Shown here piece after piece: positions 34,801 to 45,804 of a stretch of 64,000 nt of DNA. Below the pieces are notes generated by a model. That model had not been told where the DNA came from. It saw nothing but the letters and a program-made list of their open reading frames with translations, and made no database searches. Numbering within the stretch: position 1 is the first letter of the stretch; each line of letters begins with the position of its first letter. Source of the stretch: Bursaphelenchus xylophilus (lineage: Eukaryota; Nematoda; Chromadorea; Rhabditida; Aphelenchoididae); the NCBI GenBank assembly GCA_904066235.2, contig CAJFCV020000005.1, positions 8,303,501 to 8,367,500 of the forward strand. Direction: 5' to 3'. The position numbers and the translations under genes were made by a program.

Positions 34801-36423
34801 AGTGCGTTTTAAGATCAAAATTTTATGAGAGATATGCGAGATTTTTAGCTCATGATTTGCAGCAAACACCGAAATTTTTAGGTCGAAAGTTTCCAAATAT
34901 TTGAATCTTTTAGCGGTTTTTTTAGAAGAAAAATTGTATTTTTTTATCTTTTTTTACTGCCTCAAAAGACAAGTTATAAAAAGAAGAGTTGCCTCCTCTA
35001 TGAAAGCCATAAACTTTTTAGGTCTTACTGATACTTTTTGATACCAAATTGGTGTTAATTTCTGCTTCCTTTTCGACCTTCTCCGATCCGAAGCCGATCC
35101 AGACCTTTTGTTTCTCAGCTTCTTAAAAACTAAAATAACTGACTTTTTTCCAGGAAAAAGCCCGCTCTGACAAAGAATTACGCTCCTATCAAGCACTCAG
35201 TCAGTTTTATCAAACCTACTACGAAGGAGAATGGTCAGCGCCAATCGACAAACTCTCCCTTCGAAATTACGCAAAATGGGACGATCAATCCGCTAAATTT
35301 GCCTCTTTTACTTTGGACAAATTCGGTTATACTTCAATTTTGAGCGAACTGATTTCCAAACTTCCCAAGGAGAGAGTTCATTTGAATTCAAAAGTGGCTA
35401 CAATTGACTACCGCAACGAAAAAACAAAAATAAAATTAGTGAATGGAGAAGTTTATAATGGCCAGTTTGACGTGGTGATCGTGACTGTGCCCTTAGGGCA
35501 TCTGAAGGCCCATGCTACGCATTTATTTCAGCCTCAATTGCCGGGTCGAAAACTGGATGTCATCGAAAAAATGGGTGAGTTAAAATGGGATTTTTTGAGA
35601 GAAAAATAGTAAAAAAATACGAAAAAAACTTTCTGATATCTTTTTTCAAAGTGCACATAATCACATTCTTCAGGATTTGGCTCTCTTCTCAAAGTGTTTC
35701 TAAGATACGACAAGCCTTTCTGGGCCAACTGGACCAACTCTTTCGTCCCGCTTCACATCGAAGGCTGCTCTCCGGAGAGTTATTTGAGCAAAGAACTGCA
35801 CACGTTCGAGCCCTTGGAATGGGAACCCAACGTCTTGGTGGGCTGGCTCTCCGGCGACGGCCCGAAACATATCGATTGGATCAGCGACCAGGAATTGGCA
35901 CAACATATCACACAACATTTCAGAAATTCAATGCCAGATGTGGAGGTTCCCGAGCCGAGACAGTTGATAAGGTAAAAAAACTTCTTTTTCCTTTTTCAGT
36001 TTTATACTTGAATAAAATTTCAGACAGCTAATAATATTGCCGTTCCTAGGCTTCTCACATTCATCGTACTTTAAACAATCTTTTAGGACCTCCTGGCTGC
36101 GTGATGACAATTTCCGAGGAAGTTATACCTACATCTCTGCCGAAGCCTCACAATTCAAAGAAGATCCATTGGAAATCTTGGCTCGACCGGTATTTAAAAG
36201 TCGGAAACCTCGTATTTTGTTTGCCGGAGAGGCCACTCATTCCACGATTTACCAGACCACAATTGGCGCGTATTTAAGCGGCCGAAGAGAGGCCGAACGA
36301 ATCGATTTTTATTCAAGTCGATTTACTAACACTAATGACGAGTTATATCGAAAAATTCAAGAGGAGAAACGGGAGGAATCAGTCAAATCAATGCTCAAAT
36401 CTATCGACTTTATCACCGCTTAG
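31843..36423 (+). CDS. Flavin polyamine oxidase-like protein with signal peptide
   Basis: Six exons: 31843-31896, 31970-32207, 32673-32962, 35154-35574, 35674-35971 and 36087-36423; in frame, 545 aa. Starts MDHRITGKVAITIVLLIAGACG, a signal peptide. Next is the FAD-binding VSIAIIGGGFAGLAAFGKL, the GG doublet of amine oxidases (AAGRLGGRVYPV), DGFIQHGAQFINGAENP, the mid-domain DVVIVTVPLGHLK, and the C-terminal FAD motif ILFAGEATHSTIYQTTIGAY with SGRREAERI. FRGSYTYIS is also typical of spermine/polyamine oxidases. Predicted reaction: FAD-dependent oxidation of (acetyl)polyamines with release of H2O2. Unlike peroxisomal PAOX there is no C-terminal PTS1 (it ends FITA), so secretion or an ER/lysosomal location is inferred. 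Intron 3 (2.2 kb) contains a large inverted repeat. A TTTCAG lies ~80 bp before the ATG. Confidence 0.93.
32334..32358. repeat. Motif A palindrome (one mismatch)
   Basis: ATTATTCAT, a GTC centre, then ATGGATAAT: two inverted motif A halves in intron 2 of the oxidase. The first half carries one C-to-T change. Confidence 0.6.
33490..33556 (+). repeat. tRNA-like (SINE head) sequence, left arm
   Basis: TGGCGCAACCGGTAGTG matches an RNA polymerase III A box and GGTTCGAGTCC (33537-33547) a B box; the T arm pairs perfectly (CCGGG TTCGAGT CCGGG). The acceptor stem does not pair and the anticodon stem is poor, so it is a tRNA relic rather than a working tRNA gene. Confidence 0.65.
34316..34382 (-). 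repeat. tRNA-like (SINE head) sequence, right arm
   Basis: Reverse-complement twin of 33490-33556 with the same A and B boxes, facing the other way. The two polymerase III promoters, if active, would fire toward each other. Confidence 0.65.
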
Positions 36424-36605
36424 AATTGCCATATCAACCATTTTTTGTAGCTGTCGCTCTTGGCGAAATTTTATTTTTTCTGTACTTGAACATTTTTTCT
36501 TGAAAATTTGAATAATTTTTTAACAAAGCATTTCCTGAAGAAGCTAAAAGGATATCACAACAAGCCATGATTATTTTATTTGCCTTTTATAAATTTTTTT
36601 TGAAG

Positions 36606-36611
36606 AATAAA
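36606..36611 (+). terminator. Candidate polyadenylation signal AATAAA
   Basis: AATAAA 183 nt after the oxidase stop codon. Confidence 0.4.
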
Positions 36612-36685
36612 TATACATATATGTATCATCACAAATTTTATGCATAATTCAACATACGTACTGCAATTTCAGCCTTATCGTAACT

Positions 36686-37243
36686 CTAACTAATTTCCTT
36701 CATGACGAGCTTGTTGACCTTTTCGACGGAGGCTTTGAGAGTCATCATCAATGAGGCAGTCGAAAATCTCTGATAAAAAATTTTTGCACACTCTAGATTG
36801 TTGCCAAACTTCACAAAAATCGAATCGTTGCACCTGAAGCGCTTACTCTGAAAACTTCTAGGTTTCAGCACTTCTATTTTTGCTTTTGTCATCTTCCTTT
36901 TACAAATCCAAATTTTTGTAGTCTCTTTCATTCCCATGCTCAGAAACTTCCAAGTTTTCTAATTACATCTCATAAATATTGTATTCCAATGTATTACGAG
37001 TGTTTTTCCAAATATAAAACTGCCTGCTCTTCTAATATTGTAATATCATCCATCAATTCACTCCGCTGAGATTCCCAGCCTCTTCCTTGTTCAGCTATTC
37101 TCAACGCGACTTTGGAATTAAATTGGCCAGACCGAAGTGCAGACGTCTCCTGCTGTGAATAGTGAATGAACAACAATATTTTCACCAAAATGTACCCAGT
37201 AACTTCTTTGCACCAATTCTTGGACTTCTAATTCTTTATTGGC
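36686..37243 (-). CDS. Doubtful coiled-coil protein gene, 5' end not found
   Basis: Three exon-like blocks join in frame on the minus strand: 37243-37196, 37152-36998 and 36833-36686. The first two are separated by a 43-bp GT-AG intron and the last two by a 164-bp intron. The peptide reads ANKELEVQELVQRSYW, SALRSGQFNSKVALRIAEQG, SELMDDITILEEQAVLYLEK, then CNDSIFVKFGNNLECAKI and a Lys/Glu-rich end at TAG. Heptad-like hydrophobics suggest a short coiled coil. There is no in-frame ATG at the head and sequence further upstream overlaps the start of the plus-strand membrane-protein gene, so either the first exon is missed or this is a gene remnant. Function not recognised. Confidence 0.27.
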
Positions 37244-37296
37244 CTGCAAATTGTTTCAATTATATGCATTTCTGAAGAGGTTTCAGCATTAGGAAC

Positions 37297-38088
37297 ATGT
37301 TTGATGTGAGTTATATTGATAGCATCAGCAATGCCTACTTCAACAATGCGTCACATGTCTGCATTGATGGATATCAGTAAGTCTGAGAGGGTAAAAAGTG
37401 TTTTATACAAGCTATATAAGCAGTGTCGTGTTTTCCAATTTCAGCGGTAATGATGGAACAGTGTGCCTCAGGAAAACGACTGGAATTGGAGTTGGATATA
37501 CAATGTTGGCGACAAGCACAGTTCTTTTACTTTTAGTCATCATTTTTGCCTGTAAAAGTAAGTGCTGATTTTTTATTTTTGTATAGAGATTTGTCAGCAA
37601 ACTAGATCACATTATATCTGTAGGGCATCACGTATTTTACCATCTTCAACATGCCATGCTTTGCTAAGTGGGCGTTATAGACATGAAGCCCGAAAAAACG
37701 TTTTTTTCTGACCATCTCTCCTCGTTTTCTATGGTCTCGCGCATACGTTAAATAACTCGGTCATTTGTGATAGTTTTGAGCCAACTTTTTCATGGACAGA
37801 TTAGTAACCAATGTCATACATTCATGAAGATTTTCCTGAGGATTGAAGCTTTGCAACTCTAGCAATTCACACATAAATATGAAGGCTTTTCTATAAGTTT
37901 TGACTAGTCGAAACGTGCTTTACAGTGTCTTGATCCGGTCTTTATCTAAGCATGGCTCATTTTCAGAGCGCTGGTTCAACGTTCTCTTCAAATCGCCGCC
38001 TCTCCAACACGATGAAGCCATGTTCTTAATCGACGTCGAAGCCGAAGGCTTTCTGGATCCCCAACACAATTCAACCTCCCGGTTATAA
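37297..38088 (+). CDS. Small single-pass membrane protein, unknown function
   Basis: Three exons, 37297-37376, 37445-37557 and 37967-38088, join in frame to 104 aa with consensus borders (GTAAGT / TTTCAG). The ATG follows GAGGTTTCAG by 10 nt, a likely spliced-leader site. Residues 1-45 are short and polar with two cysteines (VCIDGYHGNDGTVC) and an Asn-Ala-Ser sequon. One helix follows (TMLATSTVLLLLVIIFA), then a basic stop-transfer KKRWF and a ~35-residue tail. There is no signal peptide, so the helix itself would direct insertion (type III, N-terminus out). No known family recognised. Intron 2 contains a family D repeat (about 37665-37870). An AATAAA follows 60 nt after the stop. Confidence 0.75.
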
Positions 38089-38147
38089 CCTCCGTTACTC
38101 CCTCGTGCACATTTGGCCATAAAGGCATGGCCCGTTTCGAAAGGCCG

Positions 38148-38153
38148 AATAAA
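38148..38153 (+). terminator. Candidate polyadenylation signal AATAAA
   Basis: AATAAA 60 nt after the stop of the small membrane-protein gene, followed by an A/T-rich stretch. Confidence 0.5.
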
Positions 38154-38459
38154 AAATTTTATTCACTTTTATGCCCTGAGGTCAATTTGGGCGGAAAAAA
38201 CCAGATGACGGTCATTCCGAAGGAAACGCAAATATAAAAAATAGAACCCGAGATTTATGAATACATTTGGAGAGAGTTGGCCCCGGAGAAATGGCCATTG
38301 GGAAGTTGAGGGCTGAGTAAAGAGGTTTGCTTGATGAATGGGCAAGTTTTACTTGGGTTCGGAGGGTTTGGGAGTTTGAAATTGTCGTTTTATTGACCGC
38401 TAAAAGGGAAAATAATGTAATCAATAAAATTGGATTGACTCAGAAAAAGTTTGTGATAC

Positions 38460-38770
38460 GAAACCGATTTCTCTGTGCAAAGTGGCAAAGATATGGCTAG
38501 AAAACGTTTTCTTCCCTGACCAATCTCAGCATTTCGCCTGCGACAGAGATCTTTGAATATCTTGGCAGCTTCTGCAAAACGCGATCTAAAAATTTGGCCA
38601 GAGAGAAAAAACGAATTTTTGCTATATCTCTGTTAATTTTGGGCGGAAAAAATTTATTTTTGATAAAAATGTTACCGTCTCCAATAGACATAAAATATGC
38701 AAAAAAGGGTTTTCCCAAATTTTTGCACAAAAATTTCGTTTCTGCAAAACGCGAGCCAAAAATCTCGGGT
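38460..38770. repeat. Dispersed repeat family D, partial copies
   Basis: Two stretches carry the family core: TTCTGCAAAACGCGATCTAAAA near 38571 and TTTCTGCAAAACGCGAGCC near 38741, with GAAAACGTTTTCTTCCCTGACC between the flanks. The spacing suggests two overlapping or rearranged copies. Confidence 0.55.
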
Positions 38771-38990
38771 TTTCCCTTCGCCGGGTTAAATCTAATTTCC
38801 GGAAGTTGTTTTCCTAGACAAAGAACTGAAATTTTTTTGGCATTTCCAATGCAAATCAAATCTTGATATTCACAAGTTTTGTGTTTTTTATCTGGCAATT
38901 TTTTCGACCTTCAATCTCCACGACCTCCATTACTATTCCTTCAAAAAAACCTCTTTTTGTTCTGCACTCGAAACGGAAAAAATTAGAATA

Positions 38991-39908
38991 CAGGGTGGGC
39001 CACTCGAAACGGGTAAGTTGTTTCTTTGAATTTCTCCGCGGAGACTCCGCCGATTTTCCCGAAATTTAGATTTTTCTGTAGCTGAGACCCGCCATTTTTA
39101 ACCGATTGAATTTCAAAAAAATATGTTTTGAATTGACCTTTCTATGCCTTCCCAAAGTTTCGAAGAATTATTTTCGAGCCGAAACCGCTAAAAGTTTGAA
39201 AATTTTTGGAATGATTTTCAATTGACTTTCTCGGACTTCGAAAATTTTTGGCTTTTTTTGGTAAAACCGAGAAGTAAAAAAGTTGCGTATCCTCTCTCTA
39301 AACTTGCTTAAAGCAAGTTGAAAGTAAAAATAGTGTTGTCTTCGTTACCGGAGGGCACGAACTTTCAAAAAAAAACCATTTTTTTTAACAATTGATAAAG
39401 TCCACACAATTGGCTACGAACCCCAGCTCCAAGCCGTTGAGGCTTGGAGCCCAGCCCGATTAAAGCTAAACGATGTTCACGATCTGCAATTCGAGCTGTT
39501 CACGACTCTCAAAGCTCCTAAAAGTTTGTGCTGCGAGATGAGGTGGGCATTTCGAACTCAGATAGAAATATTAATAATCAGTTCGTTAAATAAAATTGTT
39601 TTTACAACAATATTTTATGGTTATCTGAGGTAAAACTAAGAAAATTTCACCCAAAAACTCGAAAAAATGACCAAGTTTTCAAAATCATTCCAAAAATTTT
39701 CTAAGTTTTAGCGGTTTCGGCTCGAAAATAATTCTTCGAAACTTTGGGAAGGCATATAAAGGTCAATTCAAAATATATTTTTTTGAAATTCAATCGGTTA
39801 AAAATGGCGGGTCTCAGCTCCAGAAAAATCTTAATTTCGGGAAAATCGGCGGAGTCTCCGCGGAGAAATTCAAAGAAACAACTTACCCGTTTCGAGTGGC
39901 CCACCCTG
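38991..39908. mobile_element. Long-TIR element with CAGGGTGGGCC ends
   Basis: 918 bp with 228-bp near-perfect inverted arms (38991-39218, 39681-39908), starting CAGGGTGGGCCACTCGAAAC, flanked by TA at 38989-38990 and 39909-39910. The ~460-bp centre has no transposase. It shares the CAGGGTG terminus with the 18290-19517 element but not the rest of the TIR. Confidence 0.85.
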
Positions 39909-41282
39909 TATTGTTTCTCTCCCAGCTGTCGGAAGCTTGAGCGTACACATGCGAAAGCGGAAAGCGGCATTCGGTTCGGGTCAAACGTTGTGACCAGGCC
40001 AATTTTCGTGTCTCTTTGTCGCAAAAAATGAAAGCTTAATGAAGCTTTATGCAGGTTTGCTTTTCGGATAAGATTTTGGGCAAATTTTGGGGCAAGGAAA
40101 TTCATGATTTTTTGAGGTTTTTAGAAGAGATTTTTTGTTTGAAAAATTAAATTCGAGATTTCCAAAAGATATTTTGAAAAAAAAAACTCATTTTTGATGA
40201 TTTATGAAAATTTAAAAAAGCTCTCGTTAATTCTTTTTTAAACATTTTACTTTTTTTGGAGTTATGCTATTTTTATTGCCACAAAAACTTCTATAAATGA
40301 AGCCAAGATTGTGTTGACGTTGAGAACAAAAAAATAATTTATTTTTTTTTTAAAATTATTCTAATTTTTTCATAATATGCAAATCCTAGGTAAACATTCA
40401 AATTTCCAAAAATTATACTTAATGTGGCCTACTTGTTCGGAAAATAAACTTTATCTCATTTACCAAAATTTTTCAAGACGCAAATTAGTTCAAGTTTTCT
40501 GAAATTTTCAAAATTTTTAAAATTTCGTTTTCCCTCCACAAAAGTATTTGTTTTTCGCCATTTTTTCTGGCCTCTAATTGTGGGCGAAAGGGAATCCATC
40601 TTTTTTGGGGACAAACTTAAGGAAGCGGGTAATGCCGTTCGAACTTGGGCCGGCCTCATGGGAAAAGCGAGAAGGGCCGAGCGCGGCGCCCATTTTTATA
40701 AATTTAGTCATGTCTTTCATTTGAGGTGCGGCTCAACTTTCTTTTTTTTCGGTTATTCGCGGGATATTATACTGGCATTATACTATATTATACGTGCCGT
40801 TTTTTCGGGTAATGGATTTGATGTGAATGATATTATGGGAGCGGTTCTTTAGGTTGTGTTTCTTACGAATATTGAATAGTATAAAACACTGAGAATTCGT
40901 TGTGTTTATTACGAATATTAGTAGAAACTACACAAATACTTTAATTTTTCAAAGCATTTTCAATGAAATTTGTGGCAATTAAGAATGCGTTTTTATAAGA
41001 AATTAATTTTTTTCTTTGACTGTCTCTCCTCATCTTTCATGATCTATCAATAACTGTTTCTAGGATTCCGGAGCACGTCATTCTAGGCATTAGAAAAGAG
41101 TCAAATTTTTAGGCCATCTATATAAAGCCGCATTAACAAAAAGTTGGCTAAAAAGTGCTTCCCATACGAAAAGTCTGACTTTTCAAAAGCAGAATTGGAT
41201 AAAATTAGGCGCAAATTTTGAACATATAATATTTTTTTTGAAATTGCTAGTTTAATATTTGCCTGCCAAAATTTTATGAAAA

Positions 41283-41500
41283 AATAAATTCAATTCAATT
41301 CAATTTATTTCCGCTGATCATCTATCAAAAGTAGAGAAACGGGCCATGATTCGGGGCCAAGATGGGGATGCCACGTCGGTTGTCCAGTGTGCCAATCCTC
41401 AAGAAGGTCGTGCCACGGGTTGAGCTTCTGCCCCATCCTCCGGAGGGGTTGTTGCCAGCAACGGCATCGTCGGCAGGAAACCGAACCGCTCACCGCGGTG
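41283..41500 (-). mobile_element. Probable 3' end of a LINE (non-LTR retrotransposon)
   Basis: On the minus strand a GC-richer stretch runs into AAATAAA followed by tandem TTGAA units (41287-41310), the kind of short-repeat tail that ends some CR1/RTE-like LINEs. Upstream, a frame reading QPLRRMGQKLNPWHDL continues to a stop just before the tail. No reverse-transcriptase motif lies inside the window, so this would be a 5'-truncated copy. Confidence 0.35.
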
Positions 41501-41597
41501 TGAACGGAAAGGAATCGGAAACGGAAGAAATGGAATCAAAGAAAAAAGAAATGCCTTCCCTAAAATACGATTTTCTTAACATTTACAAGTCTCAGCA

Positions 41598-41637
41598 AGG
41601 GGTTAATAAAGGATAAATTCATCCTTTATTAACCCCT
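41598..41637. repeat. Perfect 17-bp stem hairpin
   Basis: AGGGGTTAATAAAGGAT (41598-41614), a 6-nt loop, and its exact reverse complement (41621-41637). An AATAAA is present on both strands within the stem, so it could act as a bidirectional transcript-end signal or be a MITE relic. Confidence 0.7.
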
Positions 41638-41696
41638 ATTATCCACTTTTTATTTTCTCTTCTGCATTATCCTTCGTTGAGGTCAAGTGTTTGTCC

Positions 41697-41846
41697 ATGA
41701 TCCCGCTCTTAGCCACTGTATTTTTCGCTTCGGACAATCGTGTTTTCCCCGGCTATTATCGCTTCGCAAACACCCTGACACTTTCCCCCAAACTCTCCCG
41801 CAAAGATTGCACGCTGGAATTGGCGGCTGAAGCTGATCTGTCCTGA
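41697..41846 (+). CDS. Possible 49-codon small ORF
   Basis: ATG to TGA, with GC-rich, codon-like composition standing out from the AT-rich surroundings. Begins MIPLLATVFFASDNRV and carries one cysteine. No signal peptide, family or splice context is clear. Listed only because its composition differs from its neighbours. Confidence 0.12.
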   Translation: MIPLLATVFFASDNRVFPGYYRFANTLTLSPKLSRKDCTLELAAEADLS

Positions 41847-44289
41847 TCCGAATGTTTATTGTTTTATTTACTTCCCCTATACGAAGTCATCTTTAATTGG
41901 GGCGCTCGTTGTTTATGGGAGATAATTGCAGGGCTGGTTTTTTATAAATAAATTAATTAACTACAAATGGCAGTGAACCGGATCGCTGGTGGGGATCGCT
42001 CCGATTTCCGGGGGAGGGTTTTTGACATATGAGGAGAGGAGTTTGGGTCATTGGGAAGGGCAATATATACGTCATCGGAACGTGGGAGGAGTTAATGATG
42101 AATAATTTGAAATTTTTGTAGAGAAAGATGAGGAGAATAAATTGAATTATAATATTAGCACCAAAAAAGTAAAAATTCAAGGGTCTTTGGGAAACAGTAA
42201 TGAATAAAAAAATTATTTCTATTTTCACAGATTTTGAGAGAAAAAATAGTTAAAAGTCTAAACAAGCCCCGTAATTAGTAATGTTTGTAATATTCATCAT
42301 TTCCGGGGAATTTTCCCATTTTTGGGAGAACCCAAAATTAAAAAAAAAAGTAGTTGATAATTCCCAAAAAAGTAGTTGATAAGATCGTGGGAAAACCAAT
42401 AAATCTTTTTTTGTTTTTTACCAATGGCCCTGAAATCTTTTGTTTATAATTTACGAGGAATAGAACGTCCAACATGATTAGGCCAAACCGTCCTGTTGTT
42501 TTGGTCAGTACGGGCTGTTTTCGAAAACAAAAAGGGAGAAGATGGGATTAGGAAAATTGTAGATTCATCAGTTCATGTTTTTGAGATTAATTTATACTTG
42601 GCAATATTTTTACAGTCAATTTTCGGGCAAAAAAATTTTTTTAACGGCTTCAATTTTAAAAAAAGTAAAAAATTTTTTTTATTAATGTTAGATTTCTCAC
42701 ACATTTTTATTTCATTTTTTTATTTTTTCCAAAGAAAATTCGAAAAAATATAAAAATTTTATTCTTAGCCATTCCAAAAAATCTTTTTTATTTTTTTTAT
42801 TTTGTCTATATTTCTTTTTTTCTTTTTAAATAATTTTTTCTTTAAAAATCCGTTCTTTCGTCCGATTAGAAATCAATTTCCATATTTGGTTATTGTTCTT
42901 CTTTCCTCTTCCGGGCTCTCCATTTTTTGTCTCTTTCTCTTTTTTCTCTCCGTTCGATTATTATGCAATTAGCACTCGGTGGATTATTATATTATTATCC
43001 GCTCGTCCATTTTGCGCAGTAAGCTTTGTTTCCGACGAAGGGAGAAAATAAGATTTTTTGAATTAGAGGAGGTTTGATTTTTGTGTTTGAACAATTTTAA
43101 TTTTTTTTTTTATTTTTCGATTTTTTTTTGTATAATATTTTGATTATTTATTATTAATTTCGCATGACTAATTTTTTTATTTCAATTTAAAAATAAAAAA
43201 TGGACTTTTTTTTTAAATTTTCAATAAAAAATTTCAGTGGATTTTGCAAAGCGTATGCTAAAAATTTTACATATTCCTTACAGATCATACTCTTCATTTT
43301 GGCCAAGTCGCATCAAAAATCTACCCATTTTTTTAATCCAACTTTTTCACTTTTCCATAATTGTAAGAAAATCTCAAAATTTTATAATTTCCAAAAACCC
43401 CCAAGGCTGTAAAACCCGTTGATTTATGCAATGGTCTCTTCAAAGAGCGGAGCGAGGAAGGGGCAATGGGGTATTTTTTTCTCAGTTTTTTCACCTGGTT
43501 TGCCCTCGTTTTTCGAGGTGATTCACATCAGCCGGACAGCAGGAAAATGCCCATTCGACCGCTTGTTTTTTCGCATTTCATTTGAATCCCCTCTTCGCTT
43601 TTCGTGCTTACCGACGTCGAAACCTCCACCCGTTCATTTAGCAATAGATTTTCCGATTCTCCGAAGGCCAAAGAACGGAGGTTTTTTGGAAGGTGAAAAT
43701 GGGATTTTTAAAAACTTAATGATTTTAATTTGCATTCTAGGTGTTCAATGTAAACTATAAAATTTCGCTACTAATTTTAAATTCCCCAAGAATTTATTCA
43801 TCTTTCATTTTTAGGCCAGAGGTGACAATTTATACGAAGAAATATAAGGGTGACAATTTATACGAAGACGGAAAACTAATCAAATTTATTTTGTATAAGA
43901 GAAATTGAGAGTCCTTGAGTTTCTCCCGACGTATTTTACCCTAATTTTTCGTGGGTGACATTTTATACGCCGCCATTTTTGTTGACATTCCCTGGTTTTG
44001 TAGGCCCAAAATATAAACGTTGTCGAAGAAGAGAGAATTGACATTTCATTCTTATCGTTCTGTTTTTATTGTTTTTTATATTCTTCTCTTTTTATGGGCA
44101 TTTTTTTTATATTATTCTGGAGATTAGGCCGAATTTTTGGAGTTTTGTGATTTTATTTAGATTTTTTTAGATTTTCATGTTGAAAGTTAAATTTAAATGT
44201 TCGGAGATGATTTACATTCGATCTAGAGTTATTTCTACACCCACAAAAGGCTGAAAAATACCGAAACACGCCGAAAATTACCCTTGTTT

Positions 44290-45804
44290 TATACTCCGCC
44301 GATTTAATTTGGACCAGTCTGAAACTTGAAAACGGTTATAGATATGAACTCCATTCCTTCAACAAGTTTGATCACCAGTCGACTCTATGTTCAACTGTAG
44401 CCAAATATTTCCTCTGCCTTGAGGCAAAAGAAAAATATTCGAATTTTGTAATTTTTTCTGTCGAAAAAGTTTGGACCAGGGCAACAAAAATTTGCATTTG
44501 TTTATCACTAGGTGGGGTGAAACCATGATAACTTGTGAAAATAATTGTGATTCCCTGCTGATACTAACGAGCAGGGAATTCCGAGATTAGAGCTGTGTTT
44601 AAGGCCCTGAGGGCAATTTTTAAGAAAATTCCCAAAATTCCAGAATTTTTTCGCCCTGGCGCTTGAGTAAGAAGCGTAAATCGTCTTAAATTAGTTTCTG
44701 TGCAACCACAGTATCGTGTACATCTAATTGGATGACGTTATAAAATAGTTTTACATCTAAAATTTTTTGTTCTTGGAGGATTTGCGACTTTGAAACTTGG
44801 GTTGGCGATAATAGTGAGGCCACTGCGCTCAAACAACTGCTAAATCATACAGTGTTTTGCTTGGGACATATGAGGGGCATCCCACACTTTCCTTCAGTGT
44901 CAAAACAATATCCGATTTACACGCGACAAATGCACAATAGACCGAACACTTTGATAAAAAAATTTAAGAAGAGGGTGCTTACTTAAAAGTTTTCCAAAGT
45001 GAAAAAAGATGTTCCTATATGTACATTGTACGTTTATTCCGCTATGAGGTGCTAGACAGACCTGATAGAACTTAATTTGATGCACATTAAATTGTTTTTT
45101 CTCAACATGTTTCGACTGGGCCAACGAAAACTTTTTTTATCAAAGTCTTCGGTCTATTATGCATTTGTCGCGTGTAAATCGGATATTGTTTTGACACTGA
45201 AGGAAAGTGTGGGATGCCCCTCATATGTCGAAAGCAAAACGCTGTATGATTTAGCAGTTGTTTGAGCGCAGTGGTCTCACTATTATCGCCAACCCAAGTT
45301 TCAAAGTCGCAAATCCTCCAAGAACAAAAAACTTTAGATGTAAAACTATTTTATAACGTCATCCAATTAGATGTACACGATACTGTGGTTGCACAGAAAC
45401 TAATTTAAGACGATTTACGCTTCTTACTCAAGCGCCAGGGCGAAAAAATTCTGGAATTTTGGGAATTTTCTTAAAAATTGCCCTCAGGGCCTTAAACACA
45501 GCGCTAATCTCGGAATTCCCTGCTCGTTAGTATCAGCAGGGAATCACAATTATTTTCACAAGTTATCATGGTTTCACCCCACCTAGTGATAAAGAAATGC
45601 AAATTTTTGTTGCCCTGGTCCAAACTTTTTCGACAGAAAAAATTACAAAATTCGAATATTTTTCTTTTGCCTCAAGGCAGAGGAAATATTTGGCTACAGT
45701 TGAACATAGAGTCGACTGGTGATCAAACTTGTTGAAGGAATGGAGTTCATATCTATAGCCGTTTTCAAGTTTCAGACTGGTCCAAATTAAATCGGCGGAG
45801 TATA
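44290..45804. mobile_element. Near-perfect 1.5-kb palindrome, 673-bp arms
   Basis: Arms 44290-44962 and 45132-45804 are equal in length and, in the ~190 bp nearest the loop, differ at about six positions (~97% identity). The loop is 169 bp. The ends read TATACTCCGCCGATTTAAT, possibly with a TA or TATA target. Only frames of 60-75 codons are present, without transposase motifs. It is most likely a long-TIR DNA transposon without its coding core. Confidence 0.9.

Larger units (their letters stand above)
33047..34812. mobile_element. Large inverted repeat with tRNA-like sequence in each arm
   Basis: Arms 33047-33719 and 34041-34812 are near-identical reverse complements starting TTAAAACGCACTTCGCGAG, separated by a ~320-bp spacer. 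The right arm has 110 bp (34151-34260) missing from the left. Each arm encodes the same stretch of shadow frame, showing how closely they match. It may be a foldback transposon or two head-on copies of a tRNA-derived SINE. It lies wholly within intron 3 of the oxidase, so the pre-mRNA could form a ~670-bp hairpin. Confidence 0.85.
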
